A stretch of DNA of 64,000 nucleotides from Neobacillus mesonae (GCF_023715155.1 NZ_JAMBNQ010000025.1:1-64000), one strand, 5' to 3'; shown: positions 55,727 to 63,661, counted from the stretch's first letter. Program-made: numbers and translations. The notes: generated by a model from the letters alone, not told the origin.

Positions 55727-55862
55727 CGTCTCTAAAAGTCAAAAAGCGGATTTCAGGGAAGAATGTTATTTGCACTTTTTGAGCATACCATTAGGGAAAG
55801 CTGGAAAGAATAGCAACCCCTTCGGAACAAGCTGTGCTTGTTCCGAACGTGCTTCCGCTTTT
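55727..55862 (-). repeat. AAAAGCG-family intergenic repeat
   Basis: On the minus strand it opens GAAAAGCGGAAGCACGTTCG then GAACAAGCACAGC, near-identical to 50698-50731. A local inverted repeat GGAACAAGC-ACA-GCTTGTTCC gives a strong hairpin next to the moaA stop. Confidence 0.55.
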
Positions 55863-55866
55863 CAAA

Positions 55867-56883
55867 TTAACCGCCAATATATGACATTTCAATTTTTTTA
55901 CGATTCTTGCTTGTCTCTTCGGTCCGTTCATCTGAATATCGATCATGGCGGCCATTCCAAATGGCTGTTATCCGATCAGCCAACTGCTCATCCGATGCAC
56001 CATTTCGCATAAAATTCCTAAGATCATGACCATTTCCATTAAATAAACAAGTAAAAATTTGTCCATTAGCCGAAAGTCTTGCACGCGTACAGCTCGAACA
56101 AAATGATTCCGACACAGACGTAATGAATCCTACATTCACTTCCTTATCTTTGTACCGGTATAATTTTGCTACCTCCCCATAATAGGCCGGATCCACTGGT
56201 TCAAGTTCAAAATGTTCTTTTAACATTTCGTAGATTTGTTTTTTCGTTACAACATCATCCATTTTCCAGCCATTGGTTGAACCAACATCCATATATTCAA
56301 TGTAACGCAGCTCTAAGCCGTTATCTTTACAATATTCAGCCATTGGAATAATTTCTGTATCATTCAACCCTTTTTTTACAACCATATTAATTTTGACGCC
56401 AAAACCTGCTTGTTTTGCTGCCTCAATCCCGTTTAGGACAGGGCCAGTGCTCACACCGCGGCCGTTAATCTTGCCAAACAGCTCATCATCCAAGCTATCA
56501 AGGCTGATATTGACCCGTTTTAACCCAGCATCTTTCAAACTTTGTGCAAATTTGGGCAGAAGCACCCCGTTTGTTGTTAATGCAAGGTCACTCAACCCAT
56601 CTATGTTTGAAAGCTTTTCAACAAGTAAAGGTAAATCCCTTCTTAACAAAGGTTCACCGCCCGTTAAGCGGATTTTTTCCACCCCTAATTTGACAAATAT
56701 TTTTGCCACTCTCTCTATTTCTTCGTAAGTTAATAAGGCGCTTCGGGGTAAAAATTCAAAATCAGATCCGAATTTATCTGCAGGCATACAATATTGGCAG
56801 CGAAAATTACAGCGATCAATTACTGAAATCCGCAAGTCCCTTAATGGTCTATTTAATTTATCTTTAATAATGTGTTTTTCCAT
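55867..56883 (-). CDS. moaA: GTP 3',8-cyclase MoaA
   Basis: Radical SAM enzyme that starts molybdopterin synthesis from GTP. A 338-residue protein; N-terminal SAM cluster Cys in [20 protein letters not shown], and the second cluster in [27 protein letters not shown] C-terminal region (Cys near 262, 265, 279). It ends in the GG tail (YIGG). GGAG precedes the ATG. The rest of the moa set is not in the window. Divergent from fnr copy 2. Confidence 0.96.
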   Translation of the reverse strand: MEKHIIKDKLNRPLRDLRISVIDRCNFRCQYCMPADKFGSDFEFLPRSALLTYEEIERVAKIFVKLGVEKIRLTGGEPLLRRDLPLLVEKLSNIDGLSDLALTTNGVLLPKFAQSLKDAGLKRVNISLDSLDDELFGKINGRGVSTGPVLNGIEAAKQAGFGVKINMVVKKGLNDTEIIPMAEYCKDNGLELRYIEYMDVGSTNGWKMDDVVTKKQIYEMLKEHFELEPVDPAYYGEVAKLYRYKDKEVNVGFITSVSESFCSSCTRARLSANGQIFTCLFNGNGHDLRNFMRNGASDEQLADRITAIWNGRHDRYSDERTEETSKNRKKIEMSYIGG

Positions 56884-57046
56884 TAATTATCAACTCCGAT
56901 AAATATAGAAGCATGTTTTAACCTATTGTATCAAATGTTTAAGAAAAAAGACTGTAACTTTAACATTATTTTCACGTTATAAATAGTATTCCAAATAATT
57001 CCACCTTTATTTACCAAATAAGTTTTCACTATATTGTCATTGTTTA

Positions 57047-57083
57047 CGTAATCCATTGAACAATGATTACGATAAAATATAAT
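57047..57083 (+). promoter_or_regulatory. palindromic operator and -10 of fnr copy 2
   Basis: CGTAAT-C-CATTG-AA-CAATG-ATTACG (57047-57071) is a 25-base near-perfect palindrome with one extra base. It covers the -35 position of a promoter with TATAAT at 57078-57083. This geometry suits a repressor; the regulator is unknown. Confidence 0.55.
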
Positions 57084-57131
57084 TAACGAACAAATGCCTT
57101 CAAGAACGATATCTATTAGAGGTGACGAAAA

Positions 57132-57830
57132 TTGACAACTGCTATTAAACCAACACAATCAATTGAAATAAAAGAATTATTAAAATTTGCAGACCGGACG
57201 TTTAAAAGCGAACGAGGAAGATTTCTCTTTCAAGAAGGAATGCCCGCTGAAGAACTATATGTGATTATTTCTGGGAAAGTTCAAATCAGCAAAATTACAG
57301 CCGATGGACGTGAACTGTCCTTAAGAATTTGCGGAGAAAATGATATTTGCGGAGAGCTCACCCTTTTTTCAGACAGCCCCAAATTTTTATTAAGTGCTAA
57401 GGTTCTAGAAGAAGGTGAAGTGGCTGCCATTAAAAAAAATGTACTTGAAAGTCAAATCTTTCAAAACAGTAAGCTCGCCTTTGAATTTATGAAATGGATG
57501 AGCGATCATTTCCGAAAAACTCAGACGAAATTCCGTGACCTCGTTCTCAACGGAAAACGAGGTGCGCTTTTTTCTACACTTATCCGTATGACCAACAGCT
57601 ATGGTGTGCAAAAAAGTGATGGAATCCTAATCGACCTGCCTTTAACCAATCAAGAGCTGGCCAATTTCTGCGGCACTTCCCGTGAAAGTACAAACCGAAT
57701 CTTGAGTGATTTAAAACGGGAAAATATCATTTCCGTCAAAAAGGGCAAAATCTCCGTATTGGATTTACAGTATTTAAAAAATGAGATTGGCTGTGAAAAC
57801 TGTCCTGCTGTATATTGCAGTATTGAATAA
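57132..57830 (+). CDS. fnr: Fnr-type Crp/Fnr family regulator, copy 2
   Basis: A 232-residue paralogue of copy 1 with the same architecture: beta roll, dimer helix, HTH TNQELANFCGTSRESTNRIL, and C221-x2-C224-x4-C229 (CENCPAVYC) at the end. The stretch RKTQTKFRDLVL is identical in both and contains an Asp that could be the non-Cys cluster ligand. TTG start 6 bases after GAGGTGA. Divergent from moaA; its promoter is overlapped by a palindrome. Probably the second oxygen/NO-sensing regulator of the island. Confidence 0.88.
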   Translation: MTTAIKPTQSIEIKELLKFADRTFKSERGRFLFQEGMPAEELYVIISGKVQISKITADGRELSLRICGENDICGELTLFSDSPKFLLSAKVLEEGEVAAIKKNVLESQIFQNSKLAFEFMKWMSDHFRKTQTKFRDLVLNGKRGALFSTLIRMTNSYGVQKSDGILIDLPLTNQELANFCGTSRESTNRILSDLKRENIISVKKGKISVLDLQYLKNEIGCENCPAVYCSIE

Positions 57831-57882
57831 ACTTAAAGCTAAAGTCATTTACTGTTTTTGCCTGCTTCCCCGCGTATTGGAA

Positions 57883-57918
57883 GGCGGGGTGCCTATTATT
57901 GGCACTCCGCCCTTTTAT
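57883..57918 (+). terminator. terminator after fnr copy 2
   Basis: GGCGGGGTGCC and GGCACTCCGCC (one G-U) pair around TATTATT, then CTTTTATT. Confidence 0.87.
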
Positions 57919-57936
57919 TATTTAACCAATAGCTTT

Positions 57937-59064
57937 TTATGACTGTTCCTGTTTCTCACGCATAGCCTTTGGAATGTAAACACAGAAAGGTTCGCTTTCA
58001 AGGTAATCTCCTGTCATTGCATATGCTCTAGATCGCGAGCCGCCGCAAACATAGCGAAATTCACAAACACCACATTTCCCCTTAAACCCATCAGGATTTC
58101 TTAACGATTTAAAAATGGGTGATTCCCGATAAATTTCAGCAAGCGGTGTTTCACGAACATTTCCCGCCTTAACTGGCAGCAGACCGCTAGGATATACATC
58201 TCCAATATGAGAAATAAATACGAAGCCATTGCCATCATTAACCCCTTTTGGAGCCCTGCCAAGCCCATCAATTGAACCAGTTAAACCCTTTTCCGTTAAA
58301 GCTGACAAGTAGTTGATCTCATCTTTCTTTTCTTTTGATTCCCGCATTTTTTGCTGGATAACAACGCGTCGGTAATGCATTGCCTCTGTCGTTTTTATAT
58401 CAAATGAAACACGTTTGCTTAAGTCGTAAAGCCATCTTAAAACCTTCTCATGCTCCACAGGTGATATCATATCCTTCACCTGTCCTCTCCCTGTCGGAAC
58501 AAGGAAAAAGACACTCCAAAGAACACAATCTAATTCCTCGACCAACTTAGCCATTTCATCAAGATGCTCATAATTGTATCGCGAAACAACTGTATTAATC
58601 TGAATTGGCATTTCCAGTTCGTGTAAGAATTTAATTTTTTCCATGGTTAAGTCAAACGAACCTGATGTCCCGCGGAAATGGTCATGAATTTCTGCTGTCG
58701 GTCCATCCAGACTGAATGCCCAGCGGGAAAGTCCAACTTCCTTCGCCTTTCGCATCGCTTCCATTGTAACGTTCGGTGTTGCACTTGGAGTCATTGAAAC
58801 CCTGACACCTTTCTCTACTGCGTATTTGGCTATATCGAATACATCCGGCCGCATGAGCGGATCGCCTCCAGTAAAGACAAGCATCGGATTATTCATTTCA
58901 TATATTTGATCGATTAGATTCTTTCCCTCTTCAAACGTTAACTCCCTAGGGTCTCTTGTATATTGTGCATCTGCACGGCAATGCAGACACTTAAGTTGAC
59001 ATGCACGGGTAAGCTCCCAAATTACAATAAAAGGATCTTTATTAAAATCTCGGCTAAAATCCAC
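57937..59064 (-). CDS. radical SAM/SPASM protein, NirJ/AhbD-like (TIGR04053-type)
   Basis: A 375-residue radical SAM enzyme. The SAM cluster motif CQLKCLHC is near residues 17-24 in WELTRACQLKCLHCRADAQ, followed by FTGGDPLMRP. A C-terminal SPASM region holds CGVCEFRYVCGGSRSRAYA and a final EPFC. This layout is shared by haem-modifying enzymes (NirJ, AhbC, AhbD) and by the TIGR04053 family; which reaction it performs is not settled by sequence. GTG start 9 bases after AGGAGG. Its promoter has a textbook Fnr-type site. Single-gene unit. Confidence 0.85.
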   Translation of the reverse strand: MDFSRDFNKDPFIVIWELTRACQLKCLHCRADAQYTRDPRELTFEEGKNLIDQIYEMNNPMLVFTGGDPLMRPDVFDIAKYAVEKGVRVSMTPSATPNVTMEAMRKAKEVGLSRWAFSLDGPTAEIHDHFRGTSGSFDLTMEKIKFLHELEMPIQINTVVSRYNYEHLDEMAKLVEELDCVLWSVFFLVPTGRGQVKDMISPVEHEKVLRWLYDLSKRVSFDIKTTEAMHYRRVVIQQKMRESKEKKDEINYLSALTEKGLTGSIDGLGRAPKGVNDGNGFVFISHIGDVYPSGLLPVKAGNVRETPLAEIYRESPIFKSLRNPDGFKGKCGVCEFRYVCGGSRSRAYAMTGDYLESEPFCVYIPKAMREKQEQS

Positions 59065-59117
59065 TTCAAAACGCCTCCTAATACAGCTATCAGAACCTTA
59101 ATAGCCTTGATACCTGT

Positions 59118-59160
59118 ATTATAAAGGTGTCTATGTTATAAAAAAGTGAATTTCCTCACA
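59118..59160 (-). promoter_or_regulatory. Fnr-type site and -10 of the radical SAM gene
   Basis: AGTGA-ATTTCC-TCACA (59145-59160) matches TGTGA-N6-TCACA at 9 of 10. On the minus strand a perfect -10 TATAAT (59118-59123) lies 29.5 bases from the centre, placing the site at about -41.5. Confidence 0.8.
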
Positions 59161-59197
59161 ATACACATCTTGATATATGTCCAATTTGTGAAACTAA

Positions 59198-59222
59198 AAA
59201 AACAGCAGAATCTGCTGTTTTT
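59198..59222 (-). terminator. terminator after the DsrE-like gene
   Basis: AAAAACAGCAGA and TCTGCTGTTTTT pair almost without a loop; the minus strand ends in TTTTTTT. Confidence 0.85.
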
Positions 59223-59559
59223 AAGAAATCGTTAAAACTTCGTATTTTGCTGCAAGATCGATAAAGTCTCCCATGCCGCTTATCTTTCCTACAGTTAATT
59301 TTTCGCTGACACCATAATGGTCTGCACATGTTTTACATGCTAAGATAGGAACACCTTTATCCTCCAGCTCTTTTAAATGAACGGAAACCAAAGACTCATC
59401 TGTCATGGTTAAAACTCCGCTATTCATACAAAAGACAGCTGCAGGGAGTTCTTCCCGCTGTTTTAATAGGGTAAAGAATGTTTCAAGAACATTTTCACCC
59501 AGTACTTCATCACCTCGTCCAAGTTGCTTGGAACTGACTAAAATAACTTTATTTTTCAT
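59221..59559 (-). CDS. DsrE/YedF C-terminal-like protein
   Basis: A 112-residue stand-alone DsrE-fold protein most like the C-terminal domain of YedF (sulfurtransferase-like selenium metabolism protein): SSKQLGRGDEVLGENVLE near the start, FCMNSGV in the middle and the CxxC site in ILACKTCADHYGVSEKL. The N-terminal TusA-like domain of full YedF is missing. Fourteen bases after yitW, in the same operon, so a role in persulphide or cluster chemistry is likely. Confidence 0.78.
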   Translation of the reverse strand: MKNKVILVSSKQLGRGDEVLGENVLETFFTLLKQREELPAAVFCMNSGVLTMTDESLVSVHLKELEDKGVPILACKTCADHYGVSEKLTVGKISGMGDFIDLAAKYEVLTIS

Positions 59560-59573
59560 TTGATTAAGACTCC

Positions 59574-59882
59574 TTAACGAATACCTAAAGCAATTTTCGC
59601 ATAGCGTGACATCATATCTTTATTCCATGGCGGGTTCCAGACAATATTAACATCTACATCTTTTATTTCAGGAATATCAGCAAGTGACCGTTTGACTTGG
59701 TCCACAATTGTCCCGGCAAGCGGGCACCCCATTGCAGTTAACGTCATAGTAACGTCTAATTTCCCTTCATCATCCATCTCAAGGTTATACACTAAACCTA
59801 AATTTACAATATCTATCCCAAGCTCGGGGTCAATGACAAGTTCTAATGCCCCCATTATATTCTCTTTTAATTCTTCATTCAT
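59574..59882 (-). CDS. yitW: SufT-like MIP18/DUF59 protein YitW
   Basis: A 102-residue protein of the DUF59/MIP18 group that helps mature iron-sulphur proteins. Family features: VIDPELGIDIVNLGLVY, MTLTAMGCPLAG with the conserved Cys, and VNIVWNPPWNKDMMSRYAKI. ATG at 59882 follows AAGGAG; the longer frame from 59915 is less likely. Same length and start as B. subtilis YitW. First gene of a yitW-dsrE operon with an Fnr-type promoter. Confidence 0.9.
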   Translation of the reverse strand: MNEELKENIMGALELVIDPELGIDIVNLGLVYNLEMDDEGKLDVTMTLTAMGCPLAGTIVDQVKRSLADIPEIKDVDVNIVWNPPWNKDMMSRYAKIALGIR

Positions 59883-59951
59883 ATTTGACTCACTCCTTTT
59901 TAATGTCATCACCATTATATCAAAAGAGATATATTCTTCCTATTCAAGCAT

Positions 59952-59994
59952 AGTATATCGATTTTTCCATATCAAGGGTGTGAATTTTTTTACA
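59952..59994 (-). promoter_or_regulatory. Fnr-type site and -10 of yitW-dsrE
   Basis: TGTGA-ATTTTT-TTACA (59979-59994) matches TGTGA-N6-TCACA at 9 of 10. The minus-strand -10 TATACT (59952-59957) lies 29.5 bases from the centre. On the other side CATAGT (60016-60021) lies at the same distance toward yitU, so the site could serve both genes. Confidence 0.65.
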
Positions 59995-60133
59995 GTTTAG
60001 CTGTAAACTTGTTAACATAGTTAATATAGTACTAAAAATTTTTCTGCACTTTACAATCGTAGTGTATCATGTTTTTATAATTAATCCTAAATAGCTGCTT
60101 TTAAAATTTTTAGATAAAGCGAGGGAGCTTCCT

Positions 60134-60946
60134 ATGCCACAAAAACACTTAATTGCATTAGACCTTGATGGGACATTATTGAAGGATGATAAGACAATTT
60201 CCACTAAAACAAAAAATGTACTGCAAAAAGCTAGAGAACAAGGTCATGTTGTAATGATTGCAACAGGAAGACCATACCGCTCAAGTGAAATGTATTATAA
60301 AGAACTTGATTTGGATACACCCATTGTGAATTTTAATGGTGCTTTTATGCATCATCCGAAGCTGTCAAGCTTTGGGTTTTATCATGAACCGCTTGATTTG
60401 AAAGTCGCAAAAGATATTGTGGATGCATGCCGCAGCTTTCAATTTCACAATATTATTGCTGAAGTAATGGATGATGTGTATTTCCATTATCATGACGAAA
60501 AATTATTAGACATTTTTAGTTTTGGGAATCCGAACGTAACGACCGGAGACTTAAAGAATTACCTTCATGACTCGCCTACAAGCATGCTGATTCATACAGA
60601 AGAAGAACAGCTCCAGAAAATCCGTAATCATTTGGCTGAAGTTCATGCTGAAGTAATAGAACAGCGGAGCTGGGCTGCACCATGGCATGTAATTGAAATT
60701 ATTAAGTCTGGACTTAACAAAGCTGTTGGATTAAAAAAAGCTGCCGATTATTATGGAATCCCGGCAGAAAGGGTTGTTGCCTTTGGTGATGAGGATAATG
60801 ACTTAGAAATGATTGAATATGCAGGACACGGTATTGCTATGGGCAATGCGATTAATCTCCTTAAAAATATCGCCAATGACGTGACATTAACAAACGAAGA
60901 AGATGGGGTTGCTGCCTATATTGAGGATTTACTGAATCTTAAATAA
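60134..60946 (+). CDS. yitU: Cof-type HAD phosphatase YitU
   Basis: A 270-residue HAD-superfamily hydrolase of subfamily IIB (Cof). Motif I DLDGTLLKDD at 9-18, motif II in IATGRPYR, motif III Lys in SGLNKAVGLK and motif IV AFGDEDNDLEM. Related enzymes dephosphorylate flavin precursors or sugar phosphates; B. subtilis YitU has been linked to riboflavin-pathway dephosphorylation. GAGGGAG precedes the ATG. Divergent from yitW. Confidence 0.92.
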   Translation: MPQKHLIALDLDGTLLKDDKTISTKTKNVLQKAREQGHVVMIATGRPYRSSEMYYKELDLDTPIVNFNGAFMHHPKLSSFGFYHEPLDLKVAKDIVDACRSFQFHNIIAEVMDDVYFHYHDEKLLDIFSFGNPNVTTGDLKNYLHDSPTSMLIHTEEEQLQKIRNHLAEVHAEVIEQRSWAAPWHVIEIIKSGLNKAVGLKKAADYYGIPAERVVAFGDEDNDLEMIEYAGHGIAMGNAINLLKNIANDVTLTNEEDGVAAYIEDLLNLK

Positions 60947-61061
60947 TGGACAATTTCACCAATTGTTCATCCAAATGAATCCCTATTTCTTGGAGCATAC
61001 TATTTTATGAGGCAGTGATGCTGCTTCAATAAGAGCTTTTTAGCATATTGGAGGGATTCGA

Positions 61062-61214
61062 ATGGGTAGATCGAACAAATCACGACGCTTCATCCAGCAG
61101 GGAAAGGATTCCGTTAATAAGCATGCTGAAAGAATTCCTTATAAAATGACCTATGCGGAAGCGGAGGCTCGGAAAATGTCCAATGTAGAAGACTCCTCAA
61201 TTGGAGGATTTTAA
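61062..61214 (+). CDS. 50-residue hypothetical protein
   Basis: A small basic-then-acidic protein (MGRSNKSRRFIQQGKDSVNK ... VEDSSIGGF). GGAGG lies 7-8 bases before the ATG. It is coupled to the next gene: the ribosome binding site of that gene lies in the last codons of this one, and 2 bases separate them. Family not recognised; the style resembles small sporulation-associated Bacillus proteins. Confidence 0.75.
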   Translation: MGRSNKSRRFIQQGKDSVNKHAERIPYKMTYAEAEARKMSNVEDSSIGGF

Positions 61215-61216
61215 CC

Positions 61217-61402
61217 ATGGGTAACCAATTATTCCAAGAAGCCAGAAGATTTGTGGAGATGGCAAAAGACGCCGGCCCAGAGTCTCGTGAAAGTGCAGTT
61301 GCAAAAGCTAAGAACGCATTAAGTTCCGCATTTGCTAACTCCACTTTTGCAGAGCAAAGACAGCTCCAAGAAATGCAACAAGAGCTTGATCAAATCACAT
61401 AA
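61217..61402 (+). CDS. DUF3813 family small protein
   Basis: A 61-residue helical protein matching DUF3813 (YizC-type): MGNQLFQEARRFVEMAKDAG, AVAKAKNALSSAFANS and QEMQQELDQIT. Function unknown. GGAGG 9 bases upstream lies within the previous gene. Located downstream of yitU as expected for Bacillus. Confidence 0.8.
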   Translation: MGNQLFQEARRFVEMAKDAGPESRESAVAKAKNALSSAFANSTFAEQRQLQEMQQELDQIT

Positions 61403-61444
61403 GAAAAGCGGGTGCAGCTTATGGGCCGCACCCGCTTTTCTTTT
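61402..61444 (+). terminator. terminator after the DUF3813 gene
   Basis: AGAAAAGCGGGTGC pairs with GCACCCGCTTTTCT, ending in T residues. It reads into the end of the convergent secreted-protein gene. Confidence 0.87.
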
Positions 61445-61835
61445 ATTCTAATCTCTCCAGAACAAAAGGAAATATATTCTTCTTCCCCTCGTTCCCTTTT
61501 TGATAAAGATATATAAGGAGGGAAGCATTATGCGGCAGCTTTCCCCTTGGAAGCGTAACTTCAAATTGAAATGGAATCCATTTTTCTTGGCTTTTTCTAA
61601 TTTGAACTTGTTTCTCTTTTACATATTCTTTATGCCCGTCTTCAACCGTGTAATACCATTTTTCTTTCGTACGTTTTACTTCACCTTTGACTAAATAATG
61701 CCCCTGAGTGCCCGAAACCATAATATGGCGGAGGTTTCCACTTTTCTCCAACGCTTGATTCATTTTTTCCCTCGCATCGACATGCACATTCACCAAAGAA
61801 AATAGAAGTACAGATAAACATATAACTATACGCAT
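61443..61835 (-). CDS. secreted Gmad2-like immunoglobulin-fold protein
   Basis: A 130-residue exported protein: hydrophobic signal peptide (about 1-20), then one beta-rich domain. The pattern VSGTQGHYLVKGEVKRT, YYTVEDGH and FQFEVTLPRGKLPHNASLLI-type strand pair resembles the Gmad2 immunoglobulin-like domain found in sporulation and germination proteins. B. subtilis has the proteinase inhibitor ipi near this position, but this protein is not clearly that family. Follows yitT on the same strand. Confidence 0.6.
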   Translation of the reverse strand: MRIVICLSVLLFSLVNVHVDAREKMNQALEKSGNLRHIMVSGTQGHYLVKGEVKRTKEKWYYTVEDGHKEYVKEKQVQIRKSQEKWIPFQFEVTLPRGKLPHNASLLIYLYQKGNEGKKNIFPFVLERLE

Positions 61836-61853
61836 CCCAGACCTCCTTTTAGA

Positions 61854-62693
61854 TTAATCCCTTCGGAAGAATCCATATACATCAGTAGTTTGAACAATAT
61901 TTGTAAAGGCATTAGGGTCCACATCCTTAATGACTCGCTCTAAATCAAACAACTCGTAGCGGGTAATGACAATCATCAGCATTTCCCTTGTTTCATTTGA
62001 AAAAGCACCCTTAGCGGGAATCATCGTAATACCTCGTACAAGTTTTGCGTGAATCGCCTTTTTCATTTCATCTGCTTTTTTCGTAATGATAAAAGCAGTC
62101 AGTTTAGAATATCGAGTATGAATGGTATCAATTACTCTGGTAGAAGTATAAAGGAAAACAAGAGTATAAAGGGCCTTTTCCCAACCATAAAGGTATCCTG
62201 CTGTGAGAATGATAATGCTGTTTAAGGCAAACATATAAGACCCGATTGGTTTATCTTTCATTCTGGATAAAACCATTGCAATAATATCCAGTCCGCCAGT
62301 AGAAGCACCCCATTTCAAGGTAATGCCCACCCCAACCGCAATGATGACGCCGCCAAATACGGCATTTAATAAAATATCATGCGACATCTGTTTAACAGGT
62401 ATTAATTCTAAAAAAAGGGAAGAAAGAGCGACACTGATAGAACTGTAAATCGTAAATGATTTCCCTACCTTTTTCCAAGCAAGAATGGCTACAGGAATAT
62501 TCAAGATAAACAGCAAATAACCAATGGATAAATGGAAAGGTGTATAATCTGTTAACACTTTAGAGAGTAATTGGGCCACTCCAGTAAACCCGCTCGAATA
62601 AACATTGGCAGGAATTAAAAATAAGTTCATTCCCAGTGCCGTTAAAAAGGCGCCAATTATGACAATAATCATTTTTTTAAATTCTAGCAACAA
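61854..62693 (-). CDS. yitT: YitT family membrane protein
   Basis: A 279-residue protein with five to six hydrophobic helices (about 5-165, DUF161) and a C-terminal cytosolic DUF2179 domain (about 215-275, GITMIPAKGAFSNETREML). Such proteins are found throughout Firmicutes; transport role unknown. TTG at 62693 has a good AAGGGGG site 8 bases upstream; a longer ATG start at 62726 would precede it. Confidence 0.85.
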   Translation of the reverse strand: MLLEFKKMIIVIIGAFLTALGMNLFLIPANVYSSGFTGVAQLLSKVLTDYTPFHLSIGYLLFILNIPVAILAWKKVGKSFTIYSSISVALSSLFLELIPVKQMSHDILLNAVFGGVIIAVGVGITLKWGASTGGLDIIAMVLSRMKDKPIGSYMFALNSIIILTAGYLYGWEKALYTLVFLYTSTRVIDTIHTRYSKLTAFIITKKADEMKKAIHAKLVRGITMIPAKGAFSNETREMLMIVITRYELFDLERVIKDVDPNAFTNIVQTTDVYGFFRRD

Positions 62694-62800
62694 AATGCAT
62701 TCCCCCTTAACATTTCTCATAGTCATTAGATAATTGTAATTTTAATTTGAAACAGATAAACTAAAGCTTGAAAATGATTAGTTGAAAGCAGGTGAGCTTC

Positions 62801-63661
62801 ATGCAGGTTAAAATACTAGCTGACAGCGCATGCGATTTACCTTTAGGTTTTTATGAAGAAAACAATGTCATATTAATTCCTTTAAAAGTTTACATTGATG
62901 GTAATGAATATGAAGATGTAAAGAGTATTGATTCTAAAGCTGTTTATAATGCTATTCGCAGCGGAATTGTTCCAAAAACTTCACAGGCCTCCCCGCTTTT
63001 GTTTGAAGAAATCTTTACGAAAATGGCTGAAAATAATGAGGAAGGAGTTTATATTGCTTTCTCCTCAGAATTATCTGGAACATATTCTACCGCTGTTATG
63101 ATTCTTAACCAAGTGAAGGAAAAATATCCAAATTTTAATTTAACGATTATTGACACTAAATGTGCTTCACTTGGGCAGGGGATCATTGTAATGGAGGCAG
63201 CAAGACTTGCAGCCAACAATGCTTCTCATGAAGAAATTGTAGAAATGGTACAATTCAGAAGTGAACATATGGAACATCTTTTTACAGTAGAAGATTTGGA
63301 TTATTTGGCTAAGGGCGGCAGACTCTCCAAGGCATCGGCTTTTCTTGGCGGACTTTTAAATATTAAGCCTGTTTTAAATGTAGAGAACGGCAGACTTGTT
63401 CCAATTGAGAAAATCCGCGGGAAGAAAAAAGTGTTCCGCCGATTGATTGAGTTGATGCAGGAACGCGGCGCCAACCTCGACCAGCAGGTGGTTGGTATCA
63501 GCCATGCTGACTGTGAAAATACCGCTTTAGAAGTAAAAGCAATGATTGAAGAGGAGTTTCATCCAAAGGAAGTCTATATTTCCGCCATCGGGTCAGCTAT
63601 TGGAGCCCATACTGGTGCGGGAACAATTGCTATTTTCTTTTTAAACCGGCTATCAAAATAA
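62801..63661 (+). CDS. yitS: DegV family fatty-acid-binding protein
   Basis: A 286-residue protein of the DegV/FakB type, which presents a fatty acid to a kinase for phospholipid synthesis. Landmarks: ILADSACDLP at the start, TSQASP, SSELSGTYSTAV and the FLGGLLNIKPVLN loop, ending IGAHTGAGTIAIFF. ATG at 62801 follows CAGGTGAG; the GTG three codons before is inside that site. Divergent from yitT. Confidence 0.92.
   Translation: MQVKILADSACDLPLGFYEENNVILIPLKVYIDGNEYEDVKSIDSKAVYNAIRSGIVPKTSQASPLLFEEIFTKMAENNEEGVYIAFSSELSGTYSTAVMILNQVKEKYPNFNLTIIDTKCASLGQGIIVMEAARLAANNASHEEIVEMVQFRSEHMEHLFTVEDLDYLAKGGRLSKASAFLGGLLNIKPVLNVENGRLVPIEKIRGKKKVFRRLIELMQERGANLDQQVVGISHADCENTALEVKAMIEEEFHPKEVYISAIGSAIGAHTGAGTIAIFFLNRLSK

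Larger units (their letters stand above)
55037..55866. other. repeat-bearing intergenic region between ric and moaA
   Basis: About 830 bases without a credible gene. It contains the 180-base MITE-like repeat (55058-55237), a large hairpin with T run (55523-55575) and an AAAAGCG-type repeat (55727-55862). Several short frames exist but lie in repeats or lack ribosome binding sites. Confidence 0.6.
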
